NCBI GenBank assembly: GCA_964017065.1
Contig: OZ024792.1
Location: forward strand, 1,703,254-1,767,253
DNA length: 64,000 nucleotides
Direction of reading: 5' to 3'
Source: Haliclona indistincta
Lineage: Eukaryota; Porifera; Demospongiae; Haplosclerida; Chalinidae
The notes beneath the pieces are model-generated. The model worked only from the letters and a program-made list of their open reading frames with translations. It did no database searches and was not told where the DNA came from. Below are positions 60,691 to 64,000 of this stretch, one piece after another; position 1 is the stretch's first letter; the number at the start of each line of letters is the position of its first letter. The position numbers and the translations under genes are program-made.

Positions 60691-63600
60691 ATGATTGTAA
60701 AGTTGATAACAGGGGTAGCATTACTCAGCTTGGTAGCAGCTGGAAAATGTCCTTCAAATTCAGGTACAAATACATGAATTGATTCTAAATTTAAGTTTAC
60801 TATTTTACCAGGGATCTACCTGATGCATGGTGGCTACTGTCTCCCAGAGTACACAGTGATCAGTGACTTTGCTCTGACTGCTGACAACCCACTCCACTGT
60901 GTACTGGCTGGTAGTACTGGAATAGGATCAATAGGAAAGTGGACTAGCAATGGCACACCAGTGCAGTGCAGTGGAGTGTCTGGTCCATTCACCTGCTCAC
61001 AGTCATCAGACCCCACTGACATCACACTGTACAATACAGGAGCTTCATTCACAGGGAAACAGCTGTACACATGCACCATCAGTGGACAGAGCATCAGTGT
61101 ACAGATTGAGAGTGAGTGTACACCAGTACAGAAAAACGGCGATACATAATTGCTTTGCTTTGCAGATAACAAAGTCCTATTAGCCATCTACATTGATCCA
61201 CCTGTTGATAGGAAGAGTGTTCCTCAGAACTACACAATACACTGCATCACTACTGGACAGAGTAGAAGTGATATCACTGTTGGAATGTTTCTAGAGAGAC
61301 ATGGACAATCTTACTATGATGCTAAAGATCCACCAGTTATAGGATACAGCCAGATCCCTCCTACTGTCAATACACTGAACAGTGCTTCTCTCACATATGA
61401 CTACTCTGAGGAGGTAGTCTGGAGAGCAGACAGAACAGAGTTTGATAGAACAGAATTTGATAAACAAGGATTCACTAAGTACAATGCTGATCATGACTGG
61501 GCTTGTGGTGTCAACTATCCTTCAAAAGGATATGATGACCTACAAATATACATCAGAGGTGAAATTATCATGCATAGAATACTAAGATATTTATTTCACT
61601 GTTTTCAGCTCCTAACTTCACTCCTGCTAACCTGACTCTATTCCGCATGAATGCCACTAGTGCCACCATCAGCTGGACAGCAGTGAATGCTACAGAAGCT
61701 GATGGATATGTTGTGTACAGTACTCCACAATCCACTAACACTACAGCAGTTGATGTTGGTAATGTCACACAGTACACACTGCAAGGACTGGTTCCAGGGA
61801 ACACATACAATATCACAGTGAGAGCATATCAGGATCTACTGGGACCAGAGAGTGGTAGTATTCAACCAAGAATACCTCCAGGTAGTAATCTCATAACCAT
61901 TGTACTAAATGCTTGAATTTAAAATTAATTTTTAGTAATAATCCAGCCTCTCAGTTGGTCACTGTTATCAAATCGTACTAATCCAGTAGCTGAGTATCGT
62001 GTGTACTGTTCTGCTGCATATGTTATTCCTGAACGCATTGTATGGAGAAAGAATGGCACTGTTGTGATGAACAGCACATCCACTACAATATCTCACCAGT
62101 TAGTGGATGCAGCTACTGACAACTATACCAATACTCTGACAGTGACTGGAGACCATCACACACAAACCATCTCATGTGGAGCAGAAGTAGAATCATTATC
62201 CTATCAAAGTGATATATCTATCAATGGTTAGTGGATAATAATTATGCTCCATAATACTCTCACAATTATGATATGCAGCTCCTAGTGGTCCTTTTGATGA
62301 TGTGGTAGTGTCTATCTACTCCTCATCCAGTATTACAGTGAGCTGGTCACCTCCAGTGGGAGGAGCTGATGGATATGTCATCTTATGCAATGAAGCTACA
62401 TGGCTAGTGGAAGGAGGGGACCAGACTAGCTCACTGCTGACTGGACTGAGTGAGGGACAGCTCTACACCATCAGAGTGTTAGCATACAAGGACCTACCAT
62501 CACTACTGTCTGATCCTGTGCTAGTGAGGTTTGATGGTAAGGAATTGTTTAAACCGTGTTCATCCTATACCTTTGTACTTTAGAACCAGATCCAGTATCT
62601 AGCCTTGGCACTAAAACTGTCTCTTCAATTTCCTTCGTTTCATGGATCCCACCAATTGAAACAGTTGTATCACAGTATAATGTTGTCTATTTCAACATAT
62701 TAGCATGTCCATCAGAGCAACACAGCTCACAGAGTAGTAGTGTGATAGTCAATTCATCATCAACATCTACCCTGGTCTCACTGCAGCCAGGCCAGCTCTA
62801 TAACATATCAGTGATAGCTATCAATGCTATTGGTCAGTCATCAGCTGTTAGCATCTCATATTGGACTCCATCAAGCCAAGGTGAGTCATCAAACATTGTT
62901 AGTACACTGTGTACAATGAGACATTCAGTTCCCAGTGCTCCTCCTGAGATGGTAAATGTTAGTTCAGTACATGGATCATCATCCATTACTATTGTGAGAT
63001 GGGGAGAAGTACCTTGCCAGCATCGTAATGGAGAGATTATCAGATATGCTGTGAAGTACATTAGAGGACAGAATCAAACTCAAGGAGTGACTGTAATGGT
63101 GGATGGTCATGCAACCACTCTATATCTGGAGCCACTGACTGAGTACAGTATAATGGTTGCAGCTGTGAACAGCAAGGGAACTGGACAATTCAGTGAACCA
63201 GTTGCTATAGTAACAGAAGGTACATAGCTAGCTAACGGTTTTGCTGGCCAATGAATAATGTTTTTTTTTGTTGAGATTATTATTTTGGTTCCAATCACCA
63301 TTTATACTAATGGACTATGGTGTATACATTGTTTTCCTTGTTCTTATGCTTTAGGTCTTATTTTTGGAGTAATATCAAGTGGAATTGCTGTCCTGACTCT
63401 TATTGTGCTGATCATAACAGTTACTTTTGTTGTTTCTGCAATCCTCATCAGTAAAAAGTGAGATATGACATCAGTCGGTATCATGTCGGTATATTATTTT
63501 ATCATGATAATTATTAAAATTTTAAACTGTTACTGATATGTAGAAAAAGACATCTATCAAAGAATAAAGCTGAAAATAAAAAACTGATTGACTCAGTAAA

Positions 63601-63752
63601 AGTCGCTTATGAGTGAGTTGACTGCAAAATTATATAAACACAATTTCTTTCTCTCTTGTTCATGCTGCAGTGTGCCGATGAAGGAGATGAGTGGTTATGT
63701 CTACATGGATGCAGCATGCAAGTTACAACATGGAGGATCAAAGGGCAAATAA
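60691..63752 (+). CDS. Ig/FN3 transmembrane receptor with short Tyr-motif tail (copy 5)
   Basis: Same architecture as copy 4. Signal peptide MIVKLITGVALLSLVAAG starts at ATG 60691; N-terminal Ig-like module (60812-61115); second module (61166-61560); FN3 (61609-61881); Ig (61936-62228); three FN3 domains (62278-62535, 62584-62880, 62929-63220); TM (about 63356-63446); tail with YDVP and YVYM; stop 63750-63752. From about 62470 to the window end the sequence is the same as copy 4 at offset 3821, while the 5' two thirds differ by many substitutions, including a variable stretch in the Ig-like module and in the second FN3. This looks like gene conversion or a very recent crossover. Confidence 0.82.
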
Positions 63753-64000
63753 TAATGTATCATAAACGCTTATGTCATGTTGCTCTATAGTATAGAGCTA
63801 TTCTGTAAACGGACTTTTTAATATACTTTATTGAGTACTGTTCATAATGTTAACTATAATGGATTCATGCTATGAGTAGTCAAGTGCATGCATTTAACAT
63901 GTTGTGGTGAATCCAATCTATAGCTAATGTATACGTAATGGCTTGTAAGACAGTTACATAAGTACACCAAGTGTACAGTCCACTGGACCTATAGTAATTT

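Larger units (their letters stand above)
58650..64000 (+). repeat. Identical 3' segments of receptor copies 4 and 5 (offset 3821)
   Basis: 58650-60179 and 62471-64000 match in every line compared, over exons, introns and 3' flank. The last seen difference upstream is ACTATC versus ACCATC (58648 / 62469). The repeat reaches the window edge, so its true end is unknown. Confidence 0.88.

Overview
The window looks like a compact animal genome, most likely a demosponge of the Amphimedon type. The reasons are head-to-tail, multi-exon genes only tens to a few hundred bases apart; introns often 45-70 bp with GT-AG ends; animal-specific families (MRP-type ABC transporter, IQUB, MZT2, KANSL2-type NSL subunit, Ig/FN3 receptor tyrosine phosphatases); and an AT-rich base composition. 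The species is an inference. Nothing prokaryotic, no CRISPR and no convincing RNA gene was seen.

Layout. (1) 1-23602: four tandem plus-strand ABCC4/MRP4-like transporter genes, A (5' cut by the window), B, C and D. A to C contain a near-perfect 6056-bp tandem duplication, and A and B share a frameshift in the first membrane domain. D is the most diverged and carries a TTAA-ended MITE in an intron. (2) 23641-33929: a dense block of conserved single-copy genes: DNAJC9 (-), a KANSL2-like gene (-), GGACT (+), MZT2 (+), EIF4E (+, with very large GT microsatellites in its introns) and IQUB (+, with a perfect palindromic RFX X-box 47 bp upstream of its start codon). (3) 34179-64000: five tandem plus-strand Ig/FN3 cell-surface receptor genes sharing a cysteine-containing N-terminal module. 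Copy 1 looks decayed. Copies 2 and 3 continue into two intracellular tyrosine-phosphatase domains. Copies 4 and 5 end in short tails with Tyr motifs. A broken partial IQUB copy lies between copies 1 and 2, showing that an IQUB-receptor block was duplicated. Copies 4 and 5 are identical over at least 1.5 kb at their 3' ends, and the identity runs off the window edge.

Working together. The ABC cluster is an expanded efflux-pump family. The central block is housekeeping and ciliary: histone/protein chaperoning, chromatin acetylation, peptide catabolism, gamma-tubulin recruitment, translation initiation and radial-spoke function. The receptor cluster is the most unusual part. Very similar ectodomains are attached either to phosphatase tails or to short phosphotyrosine-motif tails. 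One phosphatase copy has six YxN motifs, the Grb2-type SH2 ligand consensus, partly built by a 45-bp coding minisatellite. Several transposon-like and fold-back insertions mark the duplicated regions.
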